Part shown: in pieces, positions 7,909 to 19,363 of the stretch
Layout: each line of letters begins with the position of its first letter
Position numbering within the stretch: position 1 is the stretch's first letter
Assembly: GCA_964498765.1 (NCBI GenBank)
Contig: CAZCIU010000010.1
Location: 1 to 56,740, forward strand
From: UPXZ01 sp964498765
GTDB lineage: Bacteria; Bacteroidota; Bacteroidia; Bacteroidales; Paludibacteraceae
Length of the DNA: 56,740 nucleotides
Reading direction: 5' to 3'
Translations under genes and position numbers: made by a program
The notes under the pieces: generated by a model
Seen by the model: the letters and a program-made list of their open reading frames with translations, nothing else
Database searches by the model: none
What the model was told of the DNA's origin: nothing

Positions 7909-9134
7909 GATTTGGTGTACTTTAAAATAGTTAGTTTATTGATGTCAAATATTTCGCGGGCTACATTTTGCAGTTGCTCGGCTGTAATGGCTTCAATTTT
8001 TCTGCGAACTTGTTCGTTGCTGTCAAATTTCCCAAATCGCAAATAGCTTTTTCCCAGAGAAAGTGCCAGACTTTCCTTGTTTTCAAACGCAATTGCCAAT
8101 TGTCCAAGCATTTGTAGTTTATATTTTCTTAGCTTTACATCCGAAATTTGCTTTTCGCACAATTTCATCAGTTCTTTTTTTACCAATTTCTCACATCTGT
8201 CAGCATTTTCCGGATCTGTTCCGAAATAAACGCCCCACCAACCACAATCGGTAAAAGTTTGCACGGTAGATTCTACGTTATAAACCAGTCCGTTTCGCTC
8301 GCGTAATGCCAAATTCAGTAAACTGTTCATTCCAGGTCCACCCAAAATATTATTCAGCAAATAAAGTGTAATCCGTTCTTCGTGATGAATATCATAAGCT
8401 CTGGTTCCCATCAAACAATGCACTTGATAAGTATCTCTGACAAGCGTTTTTCTCTCAGGCAAGGCAATTTCCGGCATCGTTCTGCCAAAAGCAGTTCCAC
8501 CATTTTGCTTAAAATCAAAATACTTATTGACCCATTTGATGATTTTCTTAACATCAGTATTTCCAAGTGAGAAAAACACCATATTTTCGGGTTGATAGAA
8601 ATTGTGGTAGAAGTTTTTTGCTTTTTCCGACGTAAAACAATCCAGTGTTTCATTTTTACCCAACACATTGTGAGCCATGGAGTTTGAGTGAAAAAGCATT
8701 TCCTCAAAATCATCGTAAATCAGCTCCGCCGGACTATCATTGTACGACTGAATTTCATCTTGAATCACCTGAATTTCCTTTTCCAACTCATGCTGCGGAA
8801 ATGTGGAGTGCTGTATTAAATCTGAAATTAATTCGATGGTTCGCTCCGTATATTCATTCAGAAATCCGGCATAAACTACCGTTTCTTCTTTGGAGGTATA
8901 AGCATTAAGTTCTCCGCCAACATCTTCCAAACGATTGATAATTTGAGCCGATTTCCGCTTGCTGGTTCCTTTAAAAAGCATGTGCTCGATGAAGTGAGCC
9001 ATTCCGAATTCATGCTCTTTTTCATCGCGTGAACCAACATTTACAATCACGCCGCAATACGAAATGGGCGATTCTTGCTTTTGATGAATAATGCGAAATC
9101 CATTATCCAGTATATGAGTTGTATAGTTATCCAA
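7905..9134 (-). CDS. M16 family zinc metallopeptidase
   Basis: A 409-residue single-unit M16 (pitrilysin/processing peptidase) protein. The inverted zinc motif HFIEHMLFKGT (HxxEH) is near residue 47, and the downstream Glu ligand lies in EVQxxIQDEIQSY-like sequence (ELEKEIQVIQDEIQSYND) near residue 120. The C-terminal half with GGPGMNSLLNLALRERNGL is the M16_C region. There is no signal peptide, so it is probably cytoplasmic. Bacterial homologues (PepR/YmxG type) have no settled function. It is the first gene of the run leading to lpxH, with a good -7 element just upstream. Confidence 0.9.
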   Translation of the reverse strand: MDNYTTHILDNGFRIIHQKQESPISYCGVIVNVGSRDEKEHEFGMAHFIEHMLFKGTSKRKSAQIINRLEDVGGELNAYTSKEETVVYAGFLNEYTERTIELISDLIQHSTFPQHELEKEIQVIQDEIQSYNDSPAELIYDDFEEMLFHSNSMAHNVLGKNETLDCFTSEKAKNFYHNFYQPENMVFFSLGNTDVKKIIKWVNKYFDFKQNGGTAFGRTMPEIALPERKTLVRDTYQVHCLMGTRAYDIHHEERITLYLLNNILGGPGMNSLLNLALRERNGLVYNVESTVQTFTDCGWWGVYFGTDPENADRCEKLVKKELMKLCEKQISDVKLRKYKLQMLGQLAIAFENKESLALSLGKSYLRFGKFDSNEQVRRKIEAITAEQLQNVAREIFDINKLTILKYTKS

Positions 9135-9156
9135 GTTCTTTATCTAAAAATGCCTG

Positions 9157-9164
9157 CAAAGTTA
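9157..9164 (-). promoter_or_regulatory. Likely -7 promoter element for the M16-to-lpxH operon
   Basis: On the minus strand the sequence reads TAACTTTG, a match to TAnnTTTG, 23 bases before the M16 peptidase ATG. A convincing -33 element was not found. Confidence 0.5.
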
Positions 9165-9180
9165 ATACTTTTATTTAAGC

Positions 9181-9210
9181 AAAAAAAGACTGCCATTCGG
9201 CAGTCTTTTT
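9181..9210 (-). terminator. Terminator after the TPR gene
   Basis: Near-perfect hairpin: AAAAAGACTGCC, loop ATTC, GGCAGTCTTTTT. T-runs occur on both strands, so it could work in both directions. It closes the TonB/TPR cluster and separates it from the M16 operon. Confidence 0.85.
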
Positions 9211-9230
9211 CGAATTAATATCAATTAAAA

Positions 9231-10817
9231 TTATTTTCTTACAGAGTCGATACTCTGAATAATTTGTTTTGCGATTGCGTTTTCTGGATCGATTTCCAAT
9301 ACTTTCACTGAGTATTCACGAGCAGATTTGTAATCGTCTTTTTTCAAGAAATAAATTGCTAAATAGGAATAAACTTCTGTGATTTCTTTTTTTCTTTCAT
9401 CTTTTGTTTGAAGAAGAAGCGGAAGAACTTTTTCATAATATGGTTTTCCTAATCCTGTAGTAGTTTCAGGATCCATTGATGAATTTGCTCTTGCTTGCCA
9501 GAATAGACCTAAGTAGTTATCTGGAATTGCTTCAGCCACTTGTCCAAAAATCTCAGATGCTTTTGTCAAATAAGCTTTACGAGTAGCTTCGTCAGTTACA
9601 GTTGCAGCATCATTTCCTGCAAAGTAATACGTTTGACCTAATCTGAACACGTCAAGTTGAGTGTGTTCTGGATCCATGTCGATGTTCTTTTGATAATACT
9701 CGAATGCTTTCGGATAATTCTTTGCATTATCGTAAGCTTGTGCCACTTTGTTCAAAGTTCCCAAACGAGTAGTATCTGATTCGAATGCCAATTCAAAGTA
9801 TTTAGCAGCATTTTCGTAATTTTTTGCTTTATTGTACATTTCTGCAATGTAAGCATAGTCTTGATAAATCAACTCAGATTTTGGAGATGTTGTTACCAAT
9901 GTTTCTGCCAATGGCAATGCCTCTTCAAATTTATCCTGATCAAACATGGTGTACATTTTCAAACGATTTGTAACCGTGTTAAGAGGAGCTTTGTTAAGCG
10001 CGTTCATTGCATCATCGTATTTTTTTGCAAAATACAGAATTTGACCGTAAATCTGGAAATCTTCCGGAGTTGGATTTACAAGGCTTAAATATTTTTCGTA
10101 AGCTACGATAGATTCCGGATAGAAACCTACTTCACGACGAAGATTAGCTTGAGTGATCCATCCATACTCGTAATTCGGGTCGATAGATGTTGCTTTATCA
10201 AGGTGCTCAAATGCAATTTGGCGACGAGTATTTACATACAACTGAGCCAATTTCACCAATGCAACTTTTGAATTCGGATCGAAATATCTTGCATTTTCGA
10301 ACTGAACAGCCGCATCGTTAGTTTTACCTTGCTCCATTGCCAAGTTACCTTCCAGAATGTATGGAAGTGCACTTTTCTTGTCAGCTTTTTTAGCTTTTGC
10401 TAAATAAGTTGCGAAAAGTGGGTTATTTGCGCGAGCATACACCTCAGCAATTGCAGTTTGCATTTTGGCATCTTTCTTATAAAGTTTGTTACCACTAATA
10501 GCTTTCAGTGCTTTGTCAGCAGCTTTTTGATCGCTTGCCATTTGGATAGCAGCCAAACCTACGCTATTGTATAAATTTGCAGGATCTTTTTGAAGTCCTT
10601 TTTCGAAATTCTCTTTCGCTGCATTTGTATTTTTTTCTCTTAGAAGAATAGTTCCTAAGTAATAATGATCCATTGCATCTGGATTAGATGTAGCTAAGAA
10701 TAACGATTTGGCTTTTTTCAAATCCCCAGAATCGTAATAATCGATTGCTGTTTTATTGCTTGCAGACAGTGCAGTTACCAGTGCTACAAACAAAACTAAA
10801 AACATTCCTTTTTTCAT
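9231..10817 (-). CDS. Exported tetratricopeptide-repeat protein of the TonB cluster
   Basis: A 528-residue protein with a signal peptide (residues 1-20, ALSAS region) and tandem TPRs through almost its whole length. Examples are MDHYYLGTILLREKN, AALVKLAQLYVNTRR-like and AFEYYQKNIDMDPEHTQ units. It is probably periplasmic and acts as a protein-binding scaffold. It lies 95 bases downstream of the PstS-like gene and ends the run exbB-exbD-exbD-tonB-PstS-like-TPR. I know this order from other Bacteroidales genomes, so a role linked to TonB energisation is plausible but unproven. Length and start look normal. Confidence 0.87.
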   Translation of the reverse strand: MKKGMFLVLFVALVTALSASNKTAIDYYDSGDLKKAKSLFLATSNPDAMDHYYLGTILLREKNTNAAKENFEKGLQKDPANLYNSVGLAAIQMASDQKAADKALKAISGNKLYKKDAKMQTAIAEVYARANNPLFATYLAKAKKADKKSALPYILEGNLAMEQGKTNDAAVQFENARYFDPNSKVALVKLAQLYVNTRRQIAFEHLDKATSIDPNYEYGWITQANLRREVGFYPESIVAYEKYLSLVNPTPEDFQIYGQILYFAKKYDDAMNALNKAPLNTVTNRLKMYTMFDQDKFEEALPLAETLVTTSPKSELIYQDYAYIAEMYNKAKNYENAAKYFELAFESDTTRLGTLNKVAQAYDNAKNYPKAFEYYQKNIDMDPEHTQLDVFRLGQTYYFAGNDAATVTDEATRKAYLTKASEIFGQVAEAIPDNYLGLFWQARANSSMDPETTTGLGKPYYEKVLPLLLQTKDERKKEITEVYSYLAIYFLKKDDYKSAREYSVKVLEIDPENAIAKQIIQSIDSVRK

Positions 10818-10882
10818 TTTTCGTAATATGTAATTGTTAGTAATAAATTTTATATTTATTCACTCTAATCCAAATATTATAC

Positions 10883-10890
10883 CAAAATTA
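10883..10890 (-). promoter_or_regulatory. Possible -7 element before the TPR gene
   Basis: The minus strand reads TAATTTTG (TAnnTTTG) about 65 bases before the TPR start. It may give the TPR gene a promoter of its own inside the cluster. There is no clear -33 partner, and AT-rich sequence makes chance matches likely. Confidence 0.3.
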
Positions 10891-10912
10891 TTCTGTTAAA
10901 ATTCATTGTGTT

Positions 10913-11854
10913 TTATTCCACAATTTTCACAGCTTGAATTGGCATGGTAGATGGAAGTAAGCCGGTTCGCTTGATAATGCGCTGTCCGCGTTCATCGGCA
11001 ATGAAACGAGTAAAGCCTTTTGGCAGTTCGCCGCGAGGGTCATTCAGCAAAACAAATATTTCTCTGCGAAACGGATAATCAGCCGTATATAAATAATATT
11101 GTACCGGCTGCACGCTATTTTCAGGAGTTGCTTTGTCTTCGTAAGAAACGTACATAACTCTGATTTTGCTTACAAAATCGGTGACGATTGAATCATTCTC
11201 GTCGCTTATGTGGTTCACGCCTATCAGTCCAAGCGCACTTGGCACTTTCGCTACGTGATTAACTACTTCTTCGTTTAGTTCCAATGCATTCAATGCCGTG
11301 GACAATGGTTTGTCTCTACAGATTGAATCGTTGGCATAGCGTACAATACTGGAATTGGTATTATCAAAAACTACCTGTATTTTTCCAAGTTTGGAATTTG
11401 GGTAAATCTGGTTCCAGTTTGTTACTTCACCTGTCAGAATTCGCTTCACGTCATTTACGCTAATAAGTGAATCCTTATTGGATGGATGGGTAATTAGCGC
11501 TATCCCATCAATAGCAATCCGAACAGCTTCAGGCTGAAAAGTTTTACTTTTGAAATACTGAAGTTCTTCGGGTGTAAATTTTCTGGCCGTTACAGCAAAA
11601 CGAACAGTGTCATTTTTCAATAATTCAACAGCTTCCTGCTCAGAAGTATAAATTGGCTCAATTTTGGCCGGATACATGGCTTCGAAAACATTAATTTCTT
11701 TCTGAAGCACATTCTGTACTGTTTGATCCACGGCAATCTTGATATAGCCGCTGGTAAGTGTGTTTTTTACTTCGGAAGACTTTTCTTGCTTTCCGCAAGC
11801 TGTCACTACCAAAAGTAATAACATTAGGACTGAAAATAAATTTAGTTTTTTCAT
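10913..11854 (-). CDS. PstS-like phosphate-binding lipoprotein of the TonB cluster
   Basis: A 313-residue periplasmic-binding-protein-like lipoprotein. The lipobox LLVVTAC places the lipidated Cys near residue 20. The body matches the PstS/PBP-like family (GYIKIAVDQTVQNVLQ, then ALNALELNEEVVNHVAKVPSALGLIG, and YPFRREIFVLLNDPRGELPKGF). Classical PstS proteins deliver phosphate to PstCAB, but no pst transporter genes are near. Instead the gene follows tonB by about 190 bases and precedes the TPR gene. I chose the ATG at 11854 over an upstream in-frame TTG (11863) because it gives a standard lipoprotein signal. Its ligand and its role in the cluster are uncertain. Confidence 0.85.
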   Translation of the reverse strand: MKKLNLFSVLMLLLLVVTACGKQEKSSEVKNTLTSGYIKIAVDQTVQNVLQKEINVFEAMYPAKIEPIYTSEQEAVELLKNDTVRFAVTARKFTPEELQYFKSKTFQPEAVRIAIDGIALITHPSNKDSLISVNDVKRILTGEVTNWNQIYPNSKLGKIQVVFDNTNSSIVRYANDSICRDKPLSTALNALELNEEVVNHVAKVPSALGLIGVNHISDENDSIVTDFVSKIRVMYVSYEDKATPENSVQPVQYYLYTADYPFRREIFVLLNDPRGELPKGFTRFIADERGQRIIKRTGLLPSTMPIQAVKIVE

Positions 11855-11982
11855 GTTTTCCAAAGTTTTTAGTTAGGTTTTTAATAGTTACGAGATACAG
11901 TCTTTACATTCTGCATTCTGAAAAATTATAAAATCTAAACCGCCTTCGTATTTTCAGCGATGTCATCTATTTTTAACAAACA

Positions 11983-12025
11983 AAATTTAATCAAATCCCG
12001 ATAAAAATCAGGACCGATTAAATTT
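11983..12025 (-). promoter_or_regulatory. Stem-loop between tonB and the PstS-like gene
   Basis: Perfect 10-base arms AAATTTAATC (11983-11992) and GATTAAATTT (12016-12025) enclose a second short pairing (CCCGAT/ATCAGG, imperfect). It begins 27 bases past the tonB stop. There is no strong T-run, so it may be an attenuating or mRNA-stabilising structure rather than a full terminator. Confidence 0.45.
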
Positions 12026-12051
12026 CGTTTATATAAGAATTCTATTAAGTA

Positions 12052-12885
12052 TTATTGCAACTTAAATTGAACTGGTAAAGTATATCTTACTTTTACAGCG
12101 TTACCACCTTGTTTTCCAGGAATCCATTTTGGCATGGATCTGATCACGCGGACAGCTTCTTTATCCAAACTCGCGTCAACGCCACGAACTACTCTTACAT
12201 CTTCAATTTCACCGTTACGTCCCACAACGAACTGACATGTAACACGTCCTTGAATGTTGTTTTCTTGAGCAATAACAGGATATTGGATGTTTTTACCAAG
12301 CCATTCGTACATCGCTGCTTCACCTCCGGGGAACGAAGGTGGTTGCTCCACGATTTCGAAAATTTTCTCCTCTTTGACTTCTTCCTGAACGATTACTTTG
12401 TGCTCTTGCAGTGTTGCAATGTCCACACCAGTCTCTTCGTTCGTACCTTTCACGTCAGCAATAGAAATCTGAACATCGGATTTAACCAATTCTTCTTGCG
12501 ATTTCATTGTTTGTTCTTCCGGTACTTCCTCGTCTTTTTTGATAACAGGAGCTGTAAACTGAATGGTACTTTTCAATTCAACGGGAGGTGGAGCTTCAAA
12601 TTTCTTCACTTGATTTTCTTCGGGCACTTCCGGTTTGTCAAGTTCGATATTTGACAATGCTGATACTTGTGTCATTGATTCTCTGGCTTCTCTCGCGTCA
12701 TTGATGCTTTTTAATCCCATAGCACCAAGTACGGTAAGAGCGGCAGCAATCATAACAACAATAAAAGCGAATGTGTGCCTTTTAGGAGAATTTTTACGCA
12801 GCGTGTAAGCTCCGTAATTTTTGTTCTTCCCTTCAAAGATCAAATCAATCCACTTCTCGGATGTTAAATTAATATCTTTTGCCAT
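12052..12885 (-). CDS. tonB: Energy transducer TonB
   Basis: TonB links the proton-motive force at the inner membrane to outer-membrane receptors. This 277-residue protein starts with the Bacteroidota cytoplasmic motif WIDLIFEGKNKNYGAYTLRK, then one transmembrane span (residues about 37-57), then a Pro/Glu/Lys-rich periplasmic linker (about 80-170). The C-terminal TonB domain has QPPSFPGGEAAMYEWL, VTCQFVVGRNGEIEDV and PVQFKLQ at the end. It follows exbD by 40 bases. With ExbB and two ExbD proteins encoded upstream it forms a complete energising complex, probably for SusC-type transporters encoded elsewhere. Confidence 0.95.
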   Translation of the reverse strand: MAKDINLTSEKWIDLIFEGKNKNYGAYTLRKNSPKRHTFAFIVVMIAAALTVLGAMGLKSINDAREARESMTQVSALSNIELDKPEVPEENQVKKFEAPPPVELKSTIQFTAPVIKKDEEVPEEQTMKSQEELVKSDVQISIADVKGTNEETGVDIATLQEHKVIVQEEVKEEKIFEIVEQPPSFPGGEAAMYEWLGKNIQYPVIAQENNIQGRVTCQFVVGRNGEIEDVRVVRGVDASLDKEAVRVIRSMPKWIPGKQGGNAVKVRYTLPVQFKLQ

Positions 12886-12925
12886 TATTTTATTACTTTT
12901 TTCTGATTATTAAATTAGAGAACAA

Positions 12926-13558
12926 TTACTGTACCGCAGCTTTGAAATCCACATTGGAATTAGTCAGCATTTTTTTGTCGTTCTCATCTATCTCGGTTAT
13001 AGCGTATTTTCCAACGCTACAAATCAACATTTCGTCGAGCGCAGTTACCAGATTGTTGTAGGTAGAGTTATCCATTGGTTTGATAATAACCGTTGGAGTT
13101 CCGTCTTCCATTTTAATCTTACTTAACTCGGCGTCATATTCTTCTTGGTTTATTTGCAATCTTAGCTTTTTATCTTTCAATTCAGCTACTTTCACCACTG
13201 CTTTACGGTTTTTGTCGAGAAGAATTTTTCTCAAACCATCGTCGGCAAATGTAGTAGATTGTAGAAAGTTTGGCTCTTGCAAATTTGGCTCACCCATGAA
13301 ATAGTAAACCTTGTCACCTTCACCAAGATAAATGGTTACGGCTTCGGAAGCTTTTGCCAGGGTCTGATTTTTCTCATCACCTTTTTCTTTCGAAGGCAAA
13401 GCAATTTCCATTGTTTGAGGTTTACTTAAGGTAGTAGCGAGCATAAAGAAGGTCAAAAGCAACATAATCATGTCCACCATCGGGGTAAAGTCCACCCTGG
13501 TATCCATTTTTTTGCGTTCGCCTTTTTTTCCGCTACCACCGGAATCAACTTGCATCAT
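12926..13558 (-). CDS. exbD: ExbD/TolR-family biopolymer transport protein (second copy)
   Basis: A 210-residue ExbD/TolR protein: a short cytoplasmic N-terminus rich in Lys, one membrane span with the proton-path Asp (VDFTPMVDMIMLLLTFFML, about residues 22-40), then a periplasmic domain. It differs clearly from the adjacent ExbD (13624-14247), so these are two distinct subunits rather than a recent duplication. The gene lies 65 bases after the first exbD and 40 bases before tonB. Confidence 0.92.
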   Translation of the reverse strand: MMQVDSGGSGKKGERKKMDTRVDFTPMVDMIMLLLTFFMLATTLSKPQTMEIALPSKEKGDEKNQTLAKASEAVTIYLGEGDKVYYFMGEPNLQEPNFLQSTTFADDGLRKILLDKNRKAVVKVAELKDKKLRLQINQEEYDAELSKIKMEDGTPTVIIKPMDNSTYNNLVTALDEMLICSVGKYAITEIDENDKKMLTNSNVDFKAAVQ

Positions 13559-13623
13559 ATCTTTTTATCGTTTAAATAGTTATTTCAATAAAACTTCATA
13601 TTGTATGAAGCCTAAATCTACTT

Positions 13624-14247
13624 TTAATTAGCTGCCGGAGCAGGTATTGACACTTCACGCAAGGAAGTAATCAAATTGTATCGGTTTTCTTTCAGGTCTT
13701 GAAGTGAGCTCATCACACCGTGGATTGCAGGATATGGAGTATTAGCATCAGCTTTGATAGCAATAATCATATCTTTTCCTTTGGCTTCGCGAGCTGCAAG
13801 CACCCAACCTTTTAGCTGGTTGTCTGTAGAGTCAGTAGGAATTCCCAGTTTTTTCAGTTCTTCCTTTTGCTGATCTTCAGTAAGTGACATGTATTGTTTG
13901 AAAGCCTGCATAGGTGTACCAAATGAAGTAGTATTACTAAATACATATTTCTCTTGGTCAGTCAAATTAACATTGTAATTAGATGCCATTCTTTCAAGAG
14001 CTGCGATTCTGTCTTTAGGACCATCGAGGTCGAGAAACACCTTACCGTCGGGTGAAATCAAAATCGACAACACGTTTTTTTCCGGGATTTTAATCTCAGA
14101 AACAGACATTGGCGATGTCACCGTAATTGGTTCGGGTTTCAAGAACGTAGAAGTCAACATGAAGAAGGTGAGTAGTAAGATCATTACGTCACTCATCGGT
14201 GTCATGTCAATCCACGTATCTTTCTTTTTTACTTTTATCTTACCCAT
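13624..14247 (-). CDS. exbD: ExbD/TolR-family biopolymer transport protein (first copy)
   Basis: A 207-residue ExbD-type protein with the membrane span and Asp motif WIDMTPMSDVMILLLTFFML at residues about 12-31. The periplasmic part is longer than that of E. coli ExbD (141 residues), which is usual for Bacteroidota. It contains an insert around residues 95-150 with many Lys, Gln and Asp. It partners with ExbB encoded 111 bases upstream. Two different ExbD proteins per cluster is the common arrangement in this phylum. Confidence 0.92.
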   Translation of the reverse strand: MGKIKVKKKDTWIDMTPMSDVMILLLTFFMLTSTFLKPEPITVTSPMSVSEIKIPEKNVLSILISPDGKVFLDLDGPKDRIAALERMASNYNVNLTDQEKYVFSNTTSFGTPMQAFKQYMSLTEDQQKEELKKLGIPTDSTDNQLKGWVLAAREAKGKDMIIAIKADANTPYPAIHGVMSSLQDLKENRYNLITSLREVSIPAPAAN

Positions 14248-14358
14248 GTTTTCTTATCTTATTAATTAATTATACGAATCGGTTATAAAATTGTAATCTA
14301 ACATTATAGTTTGAGAAAAATCAGATTACATTTTAATCTCACACTATGAGACTCCTAA

Positions 14359-15180
14359 TTAATGGTTAGATTGGAAAACACCAGTGATAGCAAATCCGAT
14401 TTCGTCAATTGCGTAAGAAATATTATCAATTTTTGCAGAGTAGTAGTTGTAAGCGATTACAGCTAAAGCACCTCCCAAGATACCAAATCCGGTATTTACA
14501 AGGGCCTCAGAGATACCTACAGAAAGTGCAGCAGAGTCTACACCACCACCACCACTACCAAGAGCGGAGAACGCACGGATCATACCAAGTACAGTACCGA
14601 AAAGACCGGTTAATACTGACAAGTTAGTAAACGTTGCGATAACTGGCATGTTTTGGTTCATTGTTGGCATTTCAAGCGCAGTAGCTTGTTCGATAGTAGT
14701 ACTGATAGCAGCCAATTTTTGTTCTTTCAAAAGACCTGTGTTATCAGAAACCATTTGATCGTAAGTTTTCAAACCTGCGTCAACAACTGCAGCTACAGAA
14801 CCTTTTTGTTTTGCACAAAGTTCTCTTGCACCGTTGATATCTTCTGCTTCTAGTTTTTGTTTTACGTTGAATACGAAGTTGTCAAGATTACCAGTACCAC
14901 GTGCTCTGTTCAAAGCGATGAAACGCTCAACACTTAAAATAATAACTGTCAATAACCAAGTGATAAGAATTGGAACAACGAAACCTCCCTTGTAGATAGT
15001 TCCTAACATGTTACCGTTAATCGGGTGATTTTCTGGGTTGTTGTCAATAAAGTTAGCAGGATTACCGAATACAAATTTGTAAATCAGCACCGCTGCAACA
15101 AAAGCCAATACGATAACCAATGCAGCTGAAAGCCCTTTAGATTGTCTTTTGTTTTTTGTAGATTGTTTTTCTTTAGCCAT
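14359..15180 (-). CDS. exbB: ExbB/TolQ/MotA-family proton channel protein
   Basis: A 273-residue MotA/TolQ/ExbB-family inner-membrane protein. There are four hydrophobic segments: one near residue 20, one near 70, and the paired conserved spans around 178-205 and 222-250. The latter contain the family signature TNLSVLTGLFGTVLGMIRAF and the Gly-rich SVGISEALVNTGFGILGG. The first segment is an extra N-terminal span compared with E. coli ExbB. With ExbD it forms the channel that drives TonB. It is the first gene of the cluster. Confidence 0.95.
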   Translation of the reverse strand: MAKEKQSTKNKRQSKGLSAALVIVLAFVAAVLIYKFVFGNPANFIDNNPENHPINGNMLGTIYKGGFVVPILITWLLTVIILSVERFIALNRARGTGNLDNFVFNVKQKLEAEDINGARELCAKQKGSVAAVVDAGLKTYDQMVSDNTGLLKEQKLAAISTTIEQATALEMPTMNQNMPVIATFTNLSVLTGLFGTVLGMIRAFSALGSGGGGVDSAALSVGISEALVNTGFGILGGALAVIAYNYYSAKIDNISYAIDEIGFAITGVFQSNH

Positions 15181-15326
15181 AATAGTAAAGTTTTGTGTGA
15201 AATCGGTTGAATTTCACGTTGTTAATAAATTTGATTTTTAAATTATTTGATTTTTATTTAATTAAATTCCAAGTTACATAACGTCAAAAAACAAAGATTA
15301 TTTTGTAAAATCGGTTTTTGACCCTA

Positions 15327-15334
15327 CAAAAATA
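15327..15334 (-). promoter_or_regulatory. Possible -7 element for the exbB-tonB cluster
   Basis: The minus strand reads TATTTTTG, a TAnnTTTG match, with a TTG about 21 bases upstream (plus-strand CAA at 15356-15358). This spacing is close to the 19-21 bases expected for a -33 element. A second match, TATATTTG at 15433-15440 on the same strand, is an alternative or additional start. Confidence 0.4.
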
Positions 15335-15556
15335 ATATAAATTAGCCAATTAAAACAACAATATATAAAAAATTTGTTTTTTTTATTATCATTATCACAC
15401 AGCTATTTGTACGTTGTGTTACATTCGGGTTGCAAATATATAAAAAACTACAAGTTAAAATGAACTTTTTGAAAAATATTTTTTTCTGTGAAATAATTGT
15501 CTGCAAATCATAAGAAATCATAATAAATATACTTTTCTCATTTCGCGCGAAATTAG

Positions 15557-15564
15557 TACCTTTG
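15557..15564 (+). promoter_or_regulatory. Likely leuS promoter -7 element
   Basis: TACCTTTG matches TAnnTTTG, and a TTTC lies 19 bases upstream (15534-15537) as a possible -33 element. It is about 30 bases before the leuS ATG. Confidence 0.6.
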
Positions 15565-15594
15565 CAGCCATAATTTTTCAACAAAACGAACAAG

Positions 15595-18351
<2,757 letters not shown>

Positions 18352-18418
18352 AGCTGGAAGCACAAAGACCGAAATGCGATAGAAAAGACTTTTTGTTTGA
18401 AAAAATATACATTTTAAT

Positions 18419-19288
18419 ATGAATGCAAATAAAGATTATTTGAAATCTTTTTATTGGAAAGATTATATCATGATTTTTATCGGACTGATTTCTTATGCGC
18501 TCGGTCTGACCGGTTTTCTCTTGCCAAATAAAATTGTAACCGGTGGCTTAGCCGGAGTTACGGTTTTAATCAAATCGGCAACAGACATTCCACTTTGGGT
18601 GTCGTACGTTTCTATTAATATTGTATTGCTTGTTATTGCCTGGCGAATTGTCGGTAAAAATTTCGTAATAAAAACGGTTGTCAGTGTGGCTGCGCTTACA
18701 ATTTTAATTCGTTACGGTGAAGTTTATATTTCTGAGCCGGTAATTCATGCCGATCCGCTTTTGTCATCTATGATTGGAGCGATGTTCTGCGGTGCGGGCT
18801 TAGGTTTGGTTTATTCTGTAAATGGCAGTACCGGCGGCACTGATATTATTGGCGCTGTTGTGACCAAATACCGCCACGTAAGTATGGGACGCGTGCTGCT
18901 GCTGGTGGATATTTTAATAGTTGCTTCGTCATTTTTCCTTTTCCAAAGCGTGGAAAAAATCGCTATTGGATTAATTGTGATGGCTGTAATGTATTATGCT
19001 GTAGATATTGTGATTAGTGGTATGCGACAGTCGGTGCAGTTTTTCATATTCACTTCCAAACACGAAGAAGTGGCCAATCACATCAATTCTGAAATTCGCC
19101 GCGGATGTACTATAATTGACGGAATGGGCTGGTATTCTAAAAACTCACAAAAAATCATCGTTGTTATGGCTCGCAAAACTGAATCTACTTCTATTTTCCG
19201 TTTGGTAAAAAGCATTGACCAGGACGCATTTGTAACACAAGCCAATGTTGTTGGCGTGTATGGAAAAGGATTTGATGTGCTGAAGTAA
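18419..19288 (+). CDS. YitT family membrane protein (DUF161 + DUF2179)
   Basis: A 289-residue membrane protein. Five to six hydrophobic spans cover residues about 15-200, including the family signatures GLTGFLLPNKIVTGGLAGV and GSTGGTDIIG. A soluble DUF2179 domain follows (about 222-285) with RRGCTIIDGMGWYSKNSQKIIVVMARK. DUF2179 resembles a small ligand-binding domain, but the function of YitT proteins is not established. Co-orientation with leuS and a 67-base spacer suggest possible co-transcription. The call is secure at family level only. Confidence 0.9.
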   Translation: MNANKDYLKSFYWKDYIMIFIGLISYALGLTGFLLPNKIVTGGLAGVTVLIKSATDIPLWVSYVSINIVLLVIAWRIVGKNFVIKTVVSVAALTILIRYGEVYISEPVIHADPLLSSMIGAMFCGAGLGLVYSVNGSTGGTDIIGAVVTKYRHVSMGRVLLLVDILIVASSFFLFQSVEKIAIGLIVMAVMYYAVDIVISGMRQSVQFFIFTSKHEEVANHINSEIRRGCTIIDGMGWYSKNSQKIIVVMARKTESTSIFRLVKSIDQDAFVTQANVVGVYGKGFDVLK

Positions 19289-19363
19289 TCCTACTTTTCA
19301 TTTGTAGCTGAGATTCGCTGCAACCTTTATTTTATTATCTGATTTGTTGTAAAATATTCCGAC

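Larger units (their letters stand above)
15181..15594. other. Divergent intergenic region between exbB and leuS
   Basis: About 414 AT-rich bases with no credible gene. They hold the promoter candidates for the TonB cluster on the minus strand and for leuS on the plus strand. T- and A-runs are frequent (for example around 15365-15380 and 15480). The exbB leader would be about 140-250 bases long, depending on the promoter used. No riboswitch was recognised. Confidence 0.6.
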
